Below, piece after piece: positions 37,217 through 45,174 of a stretch of DNA of 64,000 nt. The stretch comes from Pyrococcus sp. NA2 (GTDB lineage Archaea; Methanobacteriota_B; Thermococci; Thermococcales; Thermococcaceae). A program made the translations under genes and the position numbers. How positions within the stretch are numbered: the stretch's first letter is position 1; every line of letters begins with the position of its first letter. Where the stretch lies: the NCBI RefSeq assembly GCF_000211475.1, contig NC_015474.1, positions 248,001 through 312,000 on the forward strand, in the 5' to 3' direction. A model generated the notes under the pieces. It was not told where the DNA came from, did no database searches, and was given only the letters and a program-made list of their open reading frames with translations.

Positions 37217-37384
37217 TCACTCCCCCCAATCCTCCTCAACCTCAGGAACCTCCTCAACTACCAAAGGGTTCAAACTAACAACCTCAAGCTCAACACCACA
37301 AACAGGACACTCCAAAACCTCATGCAACTCTACACTCTCAACCTCAAACTCCCCACCACAAACAGGACACACAATCTTTGGCAT
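37217..37384 (-). CDS. lysW: Amino-group carrier protein LysW
   Basis: 55 residues, read directly from the sequence. A zinc ribbon is formed by Cys6, Cys9, Cys26 and Cys29 (CPVCGG and CPVCGV). The middle is highly acidic, and the C-terminus is EEDWGE, whose last glutamate is the site where aminoadipate or glutamate is attached by LysX in Thermus and Sulfolobus. LysW protects the amino group and hands intermediates to LysZ, LysY, LysJ and LysK. The ATG follows GGAGGTGGTTTAC. It lies between hicdh and lysX in the operon, 7 bases before lysX. Confidence 0.96.
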   Translation of the reverse strand: MPKIVCPVCGGEFEVESVELHEVLECPVCGVELEVVSLNPLVVEEVPEVEEDWGE

Positions 37385-37404
37385 GTAAACCACCTCCTTC
37401 TGTT

Positions 37405-38442
37405 TTAATCCATCCTTATCAGGATCCTTCCAAGTCTAACTTCCTCCATCCATAACTCATCAGCGTCAAGGGGATCGAACTCGTGAATCTCCCTGATTAT
37501 GCCATTGGTTACCTCCATTGTAGTTGCAGTTCCCCCCATGTCGGGGGTGAGATTGCCCTTTGAAACGTAACTCCTCACGGCCTCCCACACTACCTTTCCA
37601 TCTAGACCGAGATAATCCAGCATCATGGCGGCACTCAGTATAGCCCCTATGGGATTAGCTATCCCTTTTCCAGCTATATCGGGAGCGGAACCGTGTATTG
37701 GTTCAAACAGAGCTATATCGTCCCCATAATTTCCACTTGGCACAACCCCTATGCTCCCAGCATGTATGGTGGCTAGATCAGACAATATGTCCCCGAACAT
37801 GTTCTCAGTGAGCACAACCCCAACATTCCAGGGATCCCTAACGAGCTTTATCGTGAAAGAATCAACGATTGCCTCCCTAACATCCACTCCCTCCTCCCTA
37901 GCAACTTCAAGAACAACGCTCCTGAAGAATTTGTCACTAGCTAGAACGTTTGCCTTGTGAACTAGCGTTATAAATGAATTCCTTTCCTTTGCCACTTTGA
38001 CTGCAAACCTTGCTATCCTCTCGGCCCCTTCCCTAGTAATGATCCTGAAGTCTATTGCCTTATCCGAGTATAGAACCCCCTCCCTGCTGTAAAGGCCCTC
38101 ACTGTTCTCCCTAACTATCACTATCTCCCTGTTGTTTTTGAGATCGGGGACTATCCTCAAGTTCGCGTACAATCCAAGTTCACGTCTGAGGGTCAATATC
38201 AAACTCCTGTATCCAGGAACGTTGAATGGCGTTGTAGTTGCCCCGAATAGAACGGCATCCATCCTCTTGATTTCCTCTAGGTCTTCCTCCCTTATCGGTT
38301 TACCGTATCTCTTGAAGACCTCAAGACCTCCCTCAAATTCCTGGAACCTTATCCTATTCGTGACGGCGTTGATAACCTTAATCGCAGCATCTACAACTTC
38401 TGGGCCGATTCCGTCTCCCTTTATGACGGCTACTCTATACAC
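37405..38442 (-). CDS. lysB: Homoisocitrate dehydrogenase (isopropylmalate dehydrogenase family)
   Basis: 345 residues, beta-decarboxylating dehydrogenase. It oxidises homoisocitrate to oxoadipate. Motifs are [104 protein letters not shown]. Its position between lysU and lysW argues for the lysine pathway. Pyrococcus enzymes of this type can also act on other 3-alkylmalates such as isopropylmalate. It overlaps lysU by 13 bases. Confidence 0.92.
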   Translation of the reverse strand: MYRVAVIKGDGIGPEVVDAAIKVINAVTNRIRFQEFEGGLEVFKRYGKPIREEDLEEIKRMDAVLFGATTTPFNVPGYRSLILTLRRELGLYANLRIVPDLKNNREIVIVRENSEGLYSREGVLYSDKAIDFRIITREGAERIARFAVKVAKERNSFITLVHKANVLASDKFFRSVVLEVAREEGVDVREAIVDSFTIKLVRDPWNVGVVLTENMFGDILSDLATIHAGSIGVVPSGNYGDDIALFEPIHGSAPDIAGKGIANPIGAILSAAMMLDYLGLDGKVVWEAVRSYVSKGNLTPDMGGTATTMEVTNGIIREIHEFDPLDADELWMEEVRLGRILIRMD

Positions 38443-38921
38443 AGATCACCCCTCCTTCTTATGTACTCTAGGATTCCACCTTCCCTGACTATCTCAAGAA
38501 GGAAGCCATCCAAGGGCCTAAAGTGGAAGACCTCATTTCCCCTTCTGACCTCTCCGGTTTCCCAGTTCACCGTTATTACATCCCCATCCCTCAGAGGCTT
38601 CGTGTCCCCAACTAGGAGGGGTATGCCCAGATTCACTGCATTCCTGTAAAATATCCTTCCAAAAGATTCGGCTATGATTCCAGAGATGCCACTCGCCTTC
38701 AACGCCAGTGCCGCTGACTCCCTGGAAGAGCCTATACCAAAGTTCCTTCCTCCGACTATGACATCTCCAGGCCTGACGCTCTTGGCAAACTCAGGTCTAA
38801 CCTCGATAAAAGCTATTTTAGCCAACTCCTCAGGATCCTTTGTTAAATTGTACCTCCCTGGGGTTATCTCATCCGTTGAAACATTATCACCGAACTTCCA
38901 AACCCTACCCGTGGTTATCAT
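38430..38921 (-). CDS. lysU: Homoaconitase small subunit
   Basis: 163 residues, LeuD-type swivel domain. The motif [23 protein letters not shown] at the N-terminus and [48 protein letters not shown] are diagnostic. Substrate choice between homoaconitate and isopropylmalate depends on a short loop after the RGN-like region, here VIVGGRNFG. It forms the active site with LysT and overlaps its gene by 4 bases. Confidence 0.93.
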   Translation of the reverse strand: MITTGRVWKFGDNVSTDEITPGRYNLTKDPEELAKIAFIEVRPEFAKSVRPGDVIVGGRNFGIGSSRESAALALKASGISGIIAESFGRIFYRNAVNLGIPLLVGDTKPLRDGDVITVNWETGEVRRGNEVFHFRPLDGFLLEIVREGGILEYIRRRGDLCIE

Positions 38922-40060
38922 ATCGCACCCTCCGGGTTAGTTATCTCGCCATAGAGGGCACTAACAGCTGCAGTTAGTGGGCTGGCAAGATAGATCTCGG
39001 CCGAGGGAGAACCCATCCTACCTCTGAAGTTCCTATTCGTTGTGCTGAGAACAACCTCTCCATCGCCGATGACTCCCATATGCCTGCCAAGGCAGGGGCC
39101 GCAACCAGGTGGAATTATAACCGCACCTGCATCCAGGAAGATGTTGAGTAGTCCCTCCTCAACCATTCTCCTGTAGATGTTCACTGAAGCCGGCCCAATT
39201 ATCGTCCTAACAGCGACTTCTTCTCCCTTGAGGATCTCAGCAGCTCTTCTGAGGTGCTCAAATCTTCCATTCGTGCATGAGCCTATGAACACCTGGTCAA
39301 TCTTCGTCCCTTCAACCTTCTCAACCTCAACGCCGTTCGAAGGGCTGAAGGGCTTAGCCACCATCGGGCTAAGGGATGAGACATCTATGGACACTTCATC
39401 AAGGTAATTCTCACCGGAGTACTCGTCGCCTATCAAAGCCGTTTTTGCATTGGCCTCTACGCTGAAGTTCGTTAGGGTGACCCTTTCATCAAATACAAAG
39501 GGCACATTGAAGAACTCTATGGCCTTGTAGTTCATATCCCTGTCTTTAAAGAGCGTGATTAAGTGTATCATCACATCGGCTGCCATTAGGGCCTTATGGG
39601 GTGCACCTTCAAGTATTACGGAAATGCTCTCGGGAACCCTAAACCACGTCTTTCCCAGGCCTAGGGCCACCGCCACATCAGTGGCACCCATACCCACTGC
39701 AAAAACTCCAAGGGCACCCAAGGTCGGCGTATGAGAATCTCCCCCCACGACGATTTTTGCATTATCAGCCAATCCAAGCTCTATAACCAGTTGATGGCTG
39801 ATGCCCTTCCCCTCTATAACTGGCACTCCATGCTTTCTTGCAAATTCCCTGATCTCTTTTTGGAGATTCGCAACTTTAACCGTCGGCGCAGGATAAACGT
39901 GGTCAAAGAAGATGTAGGCTCTAGCTTTAACCTTCGTAAATATTTTGTTGAATGCCTCAATTATCAAGGGCATTGTTCCATCATGAGCGTACACAAGATC
40001 AACTTCCCTAACAACAACATCTCCAGCCCTTGCATTGAGTATCTCCTCAACCAAAGTCAC
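38918..40060 (-). CDS. lysT: Homoaconitase large subunit
   Basis: 380 residues, LeuC-type aconitase. Iron-sulfur ligands lie in [21 protein letters not shown] and [44 protein letters not shown] is the other diagnostic region. It is shorter than bacterial LeuC and needs LysU for the C-terminal domain. It interconverts homocitrate and homoisocitrate. It overlaps lysS by 4 bases. Confidence 0.93.
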   Translation of the reverse strand: MTLVEEILNARAGDVVVREVDLVYAHDGTMPLIIEAFNKIFTKVKARAYIFFDHVYPAPTVKVANLQKEIREFARKHGVPVIEGKGISHQLVIELGLADNAKIVVGGDSHTPTLGALGVFAVGMGATDVAVALGLGKTWFRVPESISVILEGAPHKALMAADVMIHLITLFKDRDMNYKAIEFFNVPFVFDERVTLTNFSVEANAKTALIGDEYSGENYLDEVSIDVSSLSPMVAKPFSPSNGVEVEKVEGTKIDQVFIGSCTNGRFEHLRRAAEILKGEEVAVRTIIGPASVNIYRRMVEEGLLNIFLDAGAVIIPPGCGPCLGRHMGVIGDGEVVLSTTNRNFRGRMGSPSAEIYLASPLTAAVSALYGEITNPEGAI

Positions 40061-41151
40061 GCTCTCAACCTCCTAGCCTCTTCAACCAATCTATCCCATG
40101 TAAAAGGTTCTCTAGAACTTTTGACCTTTCTAAGGACTTTATTAACAATCTCATCATCTCTTATTCCAAATTTCTCAAGATAGTATCTTATCGTGTCCTT
40201 TCCGGCGTATCTATCTACGTATATTGTCCTTTCCCTGCCAAAAACTTCCGCCGGTAAGAACTCATAGAACCTTGGATCCTTCAGAACTGCCGAAACGTGT
40301 AGCCCTGCTTTATGGGTGAACGCATTCTCTCCAACAATTGGATAGTTTGGCTGAGGCGATATTCCAGTTATCCTACTGACTAACCTACTCACCTCGTACA
40401 ACTTTTCCAACCTGTATTTCCTGACACCGTAATGGTAGTATAGAACCGTTATGATCTGTGCTAAATCAACGATTCCAGCCCTTTCTCCAAGACCATTGAC
40501 GGTTGCATCTACCACTGTTGCTCCCGCCTCTATTCCCATGATGGCGTTTGCCAGGGCAAGTCCTAGGTCATTGTGACAGTGAACGTTTACTGGAATCCCG
40601 AAGCTCACCACCTTCTTCACCAACGTGTAGAATCTAAGTGGATGGGTACTTCCAGTCGTGTCCGCAATGCTCACCCTATCAACTTTTAGTTCCCTTGCAA
40701 CCCTTAGTGCCCTCTCTAGGTTCTCCCATTCAGTCCTTGTAGTGTCCTCTGGTGTGAATCTAACTCTTAATCCGTGATCCTTTGCATACTCGATTGCCTT
40801 GCTGATCTTATCAAGTGCATGATCAAGGGAGATGTTGAATCTCTTCTTGAGACAGGCATTGGAGAGACAGAAGAATATTCCCACCCATTCCACGTCAGTT
40901 TTGAGCACATGATCTATGTCCGAGATTAAGGCCCTTGAATGTGCTATTAGATTTGCCCTTAGGTTCTGCTCTGAAATCAGCTTTATTCCCGCAAAGACGT
41001 CTTCACTTACTGCTGGATGTCCAACCTCTATGAAGTCAACTCCGATCTCGTCGAGTGCCATCGCTATCTCTAGCCTTTCCTCAGGCGAATAGTTAACTCC
41101 AGGCGTCTGTTCTCCTTCTCTCAATGTTGAATCCAGTATCATTATTTCCAC
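40057..41151 (-). CDS. lysS: Homocitrate synthase
   Basis: 364 residues, DRE-TIM metallolyase. It condenses 2-oxoglutarate and acetyl-CoA. Signatures are [76 protein letters not shown] and [21 protein letters not shown] and the context distinguish it from isopropylmalate synthase; there is no C-terminal LeuA regulatory domain. The GTG start is 8 bases after GGTGAG and about 40 bases from a strong TATA box. It is the first gene of the lys operon. Confidence 0.94.
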   Translation of the reverse strand: MEIMILDSTLREGEQTPGVNYSPEERLEIAMALDEIGVDFIEVGHPAVSEDVFAGIKLISEQNLRANLIAHSRALISDIDHVLKTDVEWVGIFFCLSNACLKKRFNISLDHALDKISKAIEYAKDHGLRVRFTPEDTTRTEWENLERALRVARELKVDRVSIADTTGSTHPLRFYTLVKKVVSFGIPVNVHCHNDLGLALANAIMGIEAGATVVDATVNGLGERAGIVDLAQIITVLYYHYGVRKYRLEKLYEVSRLVSRITGISPQPNYPIVGENAFTHKAGLHVSAVLKDPRFYEFLPAEVFGRERTIYVDRYAGKDTIRYYLEKFGIRDDEIVNKVLRKVKSSREPFTWDRLVEEARRLRA

Positions 41152-41187
41152 GCTTAATACTCACCACCCGCCCCAATCTCTTCTCAC

Positions 41188-41204
41188 CCTTATATAAAAT
41201 TTTC
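41188..41204 (-). promoter_or_regulatory. lys operon promoter
   Basis: CGAAAATTTTATATAAGGG on the minus strand contains a BRE-like CGAAA and a strong TATA element. Transcription should start near 41169, about 18 bases before the lysS GTG. Confidence 0.7.
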
Positions 41205-41281
41205 GATGATCTTGTTGGCTTATCGAATGAAATTCTCAAAATATTATATTTCTAGAAATTTTTTCTTGGAATTCCATAATT

Positions 41282-41344
41282 TACAGAATAATTTTCTGTA
41301 CATCGGAATAATATTTTGCAAAATGCAAGAAATGTTTTTGCAAA
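41282..41344. repeat. Inverted repeat and paired TTTGCAAA palindromes upstream of lysS
   Basis: TACAGAA and TTCTGTA form a perfect 7-base inverted repeat with a 5-base spacer at 41282-41300. TTTTGCAAAA at 41314-41323 is a 10-base palindrome, and TTTGCAAA recurs at 41337-41344, exactly 22 bases after the first copy. This stretch lies about 80-150 bases upstream of the lys TATA box, in the 194-base gap after the EamA gene. It may hold regulator sites, though 3' processing signals of the EamA transcript are also possible. Confidence 0.45.
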
Positions 41345-41345
41345 G

Positions 41346-42212
41346 TTAAATTCCAAAGCTTATCGCCAAAATGCCCAACATCGCCAGCACCATAGAAAGG
41401 GCTAACCTTTTAGTAAATCTCTCCCTAAGGAAAAGTATCGCCATCAAGGATGCCAGTATTGGAGTTGACTCCGTTACGGGGGTAGCAACACTCGAACTAA
41501 CCATGCTAATAGACTTGACAAAGAAATACTGTCCAAGTATCGTTCCCAGAATTGAAATTACGAAGACCAAAAGAAGATCCTTAAATGTCAACCCCTTCAT
41601 TTCCCTGACTATCCTTGGAATAAATGGTACAGCTCCAAGTGCTCCAGAACTAATTCTTAATCCGGTTATTAGAATTGGAGACTCACTGCTAACAAGCCAA
41701 TCTGTGATAACGATGGCAACCGTCCATAGAAGCTCTGCTGAGATGACTAAAAGAACTCCCTTCAAGGATATGTCTCCCAATTCCCTCCCCTCACTTATCA
41801 GTATTATAACACCGAAGACTATGAGGCCAGCTCCCAGAAATATTGGAAAGTTAAGTGGCCTACCAAGGAAATAATGAGCCAAGAACATTGTAAGTATTGG
41901 ATGGGGGGTTACAAGCAAGTTTGCCCTAGAAACCCCAAGAATCTTAACTCCCTCAAGAAAGAGCCAATCACCAACCATAAATCCTATTATGCCCGAAAAA
42001 ACAACGATAACCCACCAATAGAATTCCTTCTGAGGTAACAATCCCAATGCTAATATTAAGGGGAGATAGAAAGCAGATGCAATTGCTAATCTCAAGAAGT
42101 TTAGCGTAAAAGGAGAGATCCTCCTCATTGATATCTTCGAGAGAACCGAACTCAAAGCCCAGGTAAAGGCTGCACCTAGAGCTAAGATAACTCCTAGAAT
42201 CATGTATGGCAT
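41346..42212 (-). CDS. EamA/DMT-family membrane transporter
   Basis: About 288 residues with ten predicted helices in two EamA repeats: ALGAAFTWALSSVLSKISMRRISPFTLNFLRLAIAS and KGVLLVISAELLWTVAIVITDWLVS. The C-terminal half contains SISMVSSSVATPVTESTPILASLMAILFLRERFTKR, a typical end-of-family motif. These proteins export or import metabolites such as amino acids; substrate is unknown. A longer ORF begins at 42329 but overlaps the divergent DUF434 gene; ATG at 42212, just after GGGGAGG, is preferred. It ends 194 bases before the lys operon starts. Confidence 0.88.
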   Translation of the reverse strand: MPYMILGVILALGAAFTWALSSVLSKISMRRISPFTLNFLRLAIASAFYLPLILALGLLPQKEFYWWVIVVFSGIIGFMVGDWLFLEGVKILGVSRANLLVTPHPILTMFLAHYFLGRPLNFPIFLGAGLIVFGVIILISEGRELGDISLKGVLLVISAELLWTVAIVITDWLVSSESPILITGLRISSGALGAVPFIPRIVREMKGLTFKDLLLVFVISILGTILGQYFFVKSISMVSSSVATPVTESTPILASLMAILFLRERFTKRLALSMVLAMLGILAISFGI

Positions 42213-42256
42213 ATCCTCCCCACGCTTTTTAAGGTTATGTGATACAATCTTGAAAG

Positions 42257-42916
42257 ATGGGCAAACTCTACGAGGCATATCTCGATCTAAAGTTCCTACT
42301 AAATAGGGGGTATAGAAAGAAGATCGCACTTGACTTTGTTAGCAACCACTATAACCTACCCTCCGAGTACAGACACTTTCTCGCAAGATGCGTGTTTTCT
42401 GACGACTGGATAATTAGAGTTAGGGAAAAGTTAACCTCTGGAAATGGGAAGACAGTTGGAGTCGACGGATTCAACGTCTTAATAACCCTGGAATCCCTCC
42501 TTGAAGGTAGGGCAATAAGGTGCGAGGATAGTCTAGTTAGGGATCTCAAGTACCAGGGAAAATACAAATTCAGTGAAAAGACGGAGTACGTAGTTTCGAA
42601 GATGTTGGAAGGTTTGAAAATGCTAGATCCAAAAGAGGTCATTATATTCTATGGAAGTCAAGTTCCAAAGAGTGGCATCATCAAAACTCTGACGAAGAAC
42701 ATTATGGAGAGAATTAAATTGAAGGGGGATGTGAAACTTGCGAGAAGTCCAGACTTTGAATTGAAGAAGTTTGACTACGTTGTGACTAGCGATGTTGGAA
42801 TAGTGGAGAAGGCCCAAGGAGTCATTGATGTATTTACTCCCCTTTCAAAGATCATAGGTAGATATCCAACTGAGTTCAGGGAGATGTTAAGGATTCTCGA
42901 CGAAAGGCTTAAATAG
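42257..42916 (+). CDS. DUF434-family protein
   Basis: 219 residues. The N-terminus LKFLLNRGYRKKIALDFVSNHYNLPSEYRHFLARCVFS matches the archaeal DUF434 pattern. The following domain has KTVGVDGFNVLITLESLLEGRAI, EVIIFYGSQVPKSG and DYVVTSDVGIVEKAQGVIDVFTPL, with acidic residues at strand ends that resemble a PIN-like nuclease fold. No function is established. It starts divergently from the EamA gene. A 45-residue ORF follows 20 bases later on the same strand. Confidence 0.8.
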   Translation: MGKLYEAYLDLKFLLNRGYRKKIALDFVSNHYNLPSEYRHFLARCVFSDDWIIRVREKLTSGNGKTVGVDGFNVLITLESLLEGRAIRCEDSLVRDLKYQGKYKFSEKTEYVVSKMLEGLKMLDPKEVIIFYGSQVPKSGIIKTLTKNIMERIKLKGDVKLARSPDFELKKFDYVVTSDVGIVEKAQGVIDVFTPLSKIIGRYPTEFREMLRILDERLK

Positions 42917-42936
42917 TTAAGTGGATAGTCGAAGTC

Positions 42937-43074
42937 ATGCTTAAGATTAAGCCCGAGCCTATGGTGTTGAGACTCAGGAAGGTGGAGATGAGAATTGAAA
43001 ACTGGGAAGAAAACAGAGAGGAAAAAGTTAAGGTGAGGCTTATAACTAACGTGAAGAGAGTTCAGCTTTCATAA
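42937..43074 (+). CDS. Small basic ORF, possible gene
   Basis: A 45-codon ORF, starting MLKIKPEPMVLRLRKVEMRI and ending VRLITNVKRVQLS. The alternating charged and hydrophobic residues look like real short beta-strand coding sequence, and it lies 20 bases after the DUF434 gene. It has no obvious strong ribosome site (GTGGATAG upstream) and overlaps the end of the converging methyltransferase gene by 29 bases. I do not recognise it. It may be a real small protein or chance. Confidence 0.4.
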   Translation: MLKIKPEPMVLRLRKVEMRIENWEENREEKVKVRLITNVKRVQLS

Positions 43075-43630
43075 CATAGACTTCCTCGAAGAAGAACCTT
43101 TCTCTTTTAACTATCTTAGTTAAGAAGCCCCTTTTCTTAAATAAACTCTCAACGTCCCCCGTAAGTGAACTGTAAACGAGTAACACCCTCCCATTTGGAT
43201 TAAGATAATTCCCAACGTTTTCAAGAAATCTCACTATGATCTCGTAACCCCTCTTCCCACCAATCAATGCCTTATCTATGTCATCTCTTATTTCTTCCCC
43301 AGGGAGGTAGGGGGGATTGAATATTATAAGATCAAACGTTCCTCTCACATTCTCGAAGAGGTCGCTAACGACAAAGACAACATTCCTTATTCCATTTATT
43401 CTTGCATTTTTCCATGCAAGATCAACGGCCTTTCTATTTATGTCAACCCCGATGACGAATCTTGCCTTTTTAGCAGCTAACAATGCGAGTATTCCAGTAC
43501 CAGTTCCCATGTCGAGAACTATGTCATCGCTTTTTACTTCTTCAAGAAGGGCCTCAGCTATTAAGAAGGTATCCTCAGCCGGTTCATACACATCCTTGTC
43601 AATTTGAATTTTAATTCCCCGATACTCCAA
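43046..43630 (-). CDS. HemK/Mtq2-like NPPY methyltransferase
   Basis: About 194 residues. A class I SAM-dependent fold: SAM site VLDMGTGTGILALLAAKKARFVIGVDIN, acidic ribose-binding end in VDIN, and the catalytic NPPY in LIIFNPPYLPGEE. The early segment DVYEPAEDTFLIAEAL is characteristic of the archaeal and eukaryotic Mtq2/HemK2 group, which methylates the glutamine of GGQ in release factor aRF1; newer work gives eukaryotic members a histone-lysine role. The longer ORF start lies inside tRNA-Asp and is rejected. TTG at 43630 follows GGGGGC by 6 bases. Confidence 0.87.
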   Translation of the reverse strand: MEYRGIKIQIDKDVYEPAEDTFLIAEALLEEVKSDDIVLDMGTGTGILALLAAKKARFVIGVDINRKAVDLAWKNARINGIRNVVFVVSDLFENVRGTFDLIIFNPPYLPGEEIRDDIDKALIGGKRGYEIIVRFLENVGNYLNPNGRVLLVYSSLTGDVESLFKKRGFLTKIVKRERFFFEEVYVMKAELSSR

Positions 43631-43656
43631 TGTTAAGCCCCCAATAGAATAGATTT

Positions 43657-43734
43657 TGGCGCCCGGGCCGGGATTTGAACCCGGGTCGCGGGAGTGACAG
43701 TCCCGCATGATAGGCCGGGCTACACCACCCGGGC
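43657..43734 (-). tRNA. tRNA-Asp (GTC)
   Basis: A full cloverleaf can be read on the minus strand. The acceptor stem GCCCGGG pairs with CCCGGGC. The anticodon stem GCGGGA/TCCCGC frames a loop with GTC at 43698-43696. The T arm is CCGGGTTCAAATCCCGG. G73 and an encoded CCA finish the 3' end. All stems are nearly pure GC, as expected at high growth temperature. It follows the 5S rRNA by 6 bases and is probably cotranscribed with it. Confidence 0.96.
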
Positions 43735-43740
43735 GCTTAT

Positions 43741-43864
43741 AGCGGCCGGCGGCGTCCCCGGCTTCCCGCCCCCTCTCGGAGGGCAGTACAACCGGGATCG
43801 CTGGGGGGCTTAACTTCCGGGTTCGAAATGAGACCGGGTGTGGCCCCCCCGCTATGGCCGCCGT
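43741..43864 (-). rRNA. rrf: 5S ribosomal RNA, separate from 16S and 23S
   Basis: The minus strand holds the conserved archaeal 5S sequence, including CATTTCGAACCCGGAAGTTAAG in loop B/C region and CCCGGTTGTACTGCC. The terminal helix pairs GGCGGCC near the 5' end with GCCGCC near the 3' end. Ends are approximate to a few bases. A TATA-like TTTTTTAAGG stands about 25 bases upstream. No 16S or 23S rRNA is in the window, so this is an unlinked 5S copy with tRNA-Asp. Confidence 0.95.
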
Positions 43865-43887
43865 GCCGTAACCTACTCAAAACCCAC

Positions 43888-43902
43888 CCCTTAAAAAACT
43901 TT
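43888..43902 (-). promoter_or_regulatory. Promoter of 5S rRNA-tRNA-Asp unit
   Basis: CCGAAAGTTTTTTAAGGGG on the minus strand has BRE and TATA elements. The expected transcription start near 43866 coincides with the 5S 5' end. The element overlaps the stop codon of the phosphatase gene. Confidence 0.65.
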
Positions 43903-44334
43903 CGGTGCCAAGACCCTTTCAAGTTCTAATAAGACATTCAACTGATCTTCAGTTTCGACAGCACTTGGCTTTAACATTCTCACTCTCCTAAGTGCCTCCC
44001 TTAGAGGTAAAGATTTCGAGTACATTAGCCAAGCTACAGCAATGGTTCCACTCCTTCCACTTCCACCATAACAGTGTATGTACACCTTCTTACCCTCTCT
44101 AACTCTTTCCTCTGTCCAGTTGAGTATATTTAAGAGGTCATCCAAGCTTGGAGCGCTGAAATCCGGTATTGGAACATGTAGTACATCTGCACTTTCTTTC
44201 AGTTTCTCAATGTCATAAGCTAATTCAAAATTCTCAACTAAAACTACAAATGCATCAAATTCTTTCAAAAGTCTCTCGAGCTCATCCTCATAGGGCATTC
44301 TTCCAAAAGCCACCATCTCATCAACAAACCTCAT
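43891..44334 (-). CDS. Dual-specificity/tyrosine protein phosphatase
   Basis: 147 residues. The phosphatase loop is VYIHCYGGSGRSGT with nucleophile Cys88 and Arg94, fitting HCxxGxxRS/T. Asp58 in VPIPDFSAP is the likely general acid. The C-terminal helices (LREALRRVRMLKPSAVETEDQLNVLLELE) match cysteine-based archaeal dual-specificity phosphatases. Partners are unknown; no kinase is nearby. A minus-strand promoter is expected in the divergent space 44335-44434 shared with the racemase-like gene. Confidence 0.9.
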   Translation of the reverse strand: MRFVDEMVAFGRMPYEDELERLLKEFDAFVVLVENFELAYDIEKLKESADVLHVPIPDFSAPSLDDLLNILNWTEERVREGKKVYIHCYGGSGRSGTIAVAWLMYSKSLPLREALRRVRMLKPSAVETEDQLNVLLELERVLAPKVF

Positions 44335-44434
44335 GTGAGAGGATTCTAAAGGAAGCTTATAAGTATAGTAACACCTCTTCGTTTCTAACTTAAGATTTTA
44401 AACATTTAGTTCATATGATGTATTGGGTGCTGGT

Positions 44435-45115
44435 ATGAAGAAGATAGGGATCATAGGAGGAATGACACCTGAGTCAACTCTGTATTACTACCAAAAATAC
44501 ATTGAGATAAGCAGAGAAAAATTTGAGAAGTACACATATCCAGAGTTGATAATTTATTCAATAAACTTTAGAGAATTCTTCCAAAACCCTGATGGGTGGG
44601 AAGGAAGAAAGAAGATCCTTATTAATGCCGCAAAAGCCTTAGAAAGAGCTGGTGCAGATATCATAGCCATGTCAGCAAACACTCCTCACATGGTGTTTGA
44701 CGATGTTCAAAAGGAAGTTAATGTTCCAATGGTTAGCATAATAGATGCTGTAGCTGAAAATGTAAAAAGGAGGGGTGTAAAGAAGGTTTTGCTCTTAGGA
44801 ACTAAAACCACCATGAGTTCTGATTTCTACATAAATGCCTTAAAAGAGAGAGGACTCGAAGTTGTTGTTCCCAATGATGAGGAAAAGGAGGAACTCAACA
44901 GGATAATATTCGAAGAATTGGCATTTCACAACTTCAAGAATAGGGGATGGATAATAGAACTAATAAAAAAGTACATTGAAAAAGAAAAAATTGAGGGAGT
45001 AATACTTGGGTGTACAGAACTGCCTCTCGCGATAAAGCAGGGAGACGTCGAGGTTGAGGTGTTTGACTCAGCCGAAATACATATGAGGAAGTTAATAGAG
45101 ATTGCCTCAGAGTGA
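44435..45115 (+). CDS. Aspartate/glutamate racemase-family protein lacking one catalytic cysteine
   Basis: 226 residues, Asp/Glu/hydantoin racemase superfamily: KIGIIGGMTPESTLYYYQKYIE, VLLLGTKTTMSSDFYI and the second catalytic cysteine Cys193 in GVILGCTELPLAI. The first catalytic position, Cys in the usual CNTAH of Pyrococcus aspartate racemase, is Ala81 in MSANTPH. A two-cysteine racemase mechanism would therefore be impaired, so the protein may catalyse a different reaction. GGTG lies 5 bases before the ATG; the in-frame upstream start at 44423 is less likely. Its stop codon lies within the C box of the following sRNA. Confidence 0.88.
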   Translation: MKKIGIIGGMTPESTLYYYQKYIEISREKFEKYTYPELIIYSINFREFFQNPDGWEGRKKILINAAKALERAGADIIAMSANTPHMVFDDVQKEVNVPMVSIIDAVAENVKRRGVKKVLLLGTKTTMSSDFYINALKERGLEVVVPNDEEKEELNRIIFEELAFHNFKNRGWIIELIKKYIEKEKIEGVILGCTELPLAIKQGDVEVEVFDSAEIHMRKLIEIASE

Positions 45116-45165
45116 TGAACCCGCGCAGCGCTGAGTGATGATGAGGATTTTAAGTGCTGACATCC
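45108..45165 (+). ncRNA. C/D-box guide sRNA
   Basis: Box C is GTGATGA (45112-45118), box D' is CTGA (45131-45134), box C' is ATGATGA (45138-45144) and box D is CTGA (45157-45160). The C-D' and C'-D spacers are both exactly 12 bases, the spacing characteristic of archaeal C/D sRNAs, and the D'-C' spacer is 3 bases. The guides are ACCCGCGCAGCG and GGATTTTAAGTG. The D guide would pair with CACUUAAAAUCC and direct methylation of its fifth base, a U. The 5' end overlaps the last codons of the racemase-like gene. Confidence 0.85.
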
Positions 45166-45174
45166 TCTCCATTT

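Noticed and set aside
43631-43708. Longer N-terminus of the NPPY methyltransferase
   Set aside because: The extra residues are encoded within tRNA-Asp, and TTG at 43630 has a ribosome site and matches the family length.
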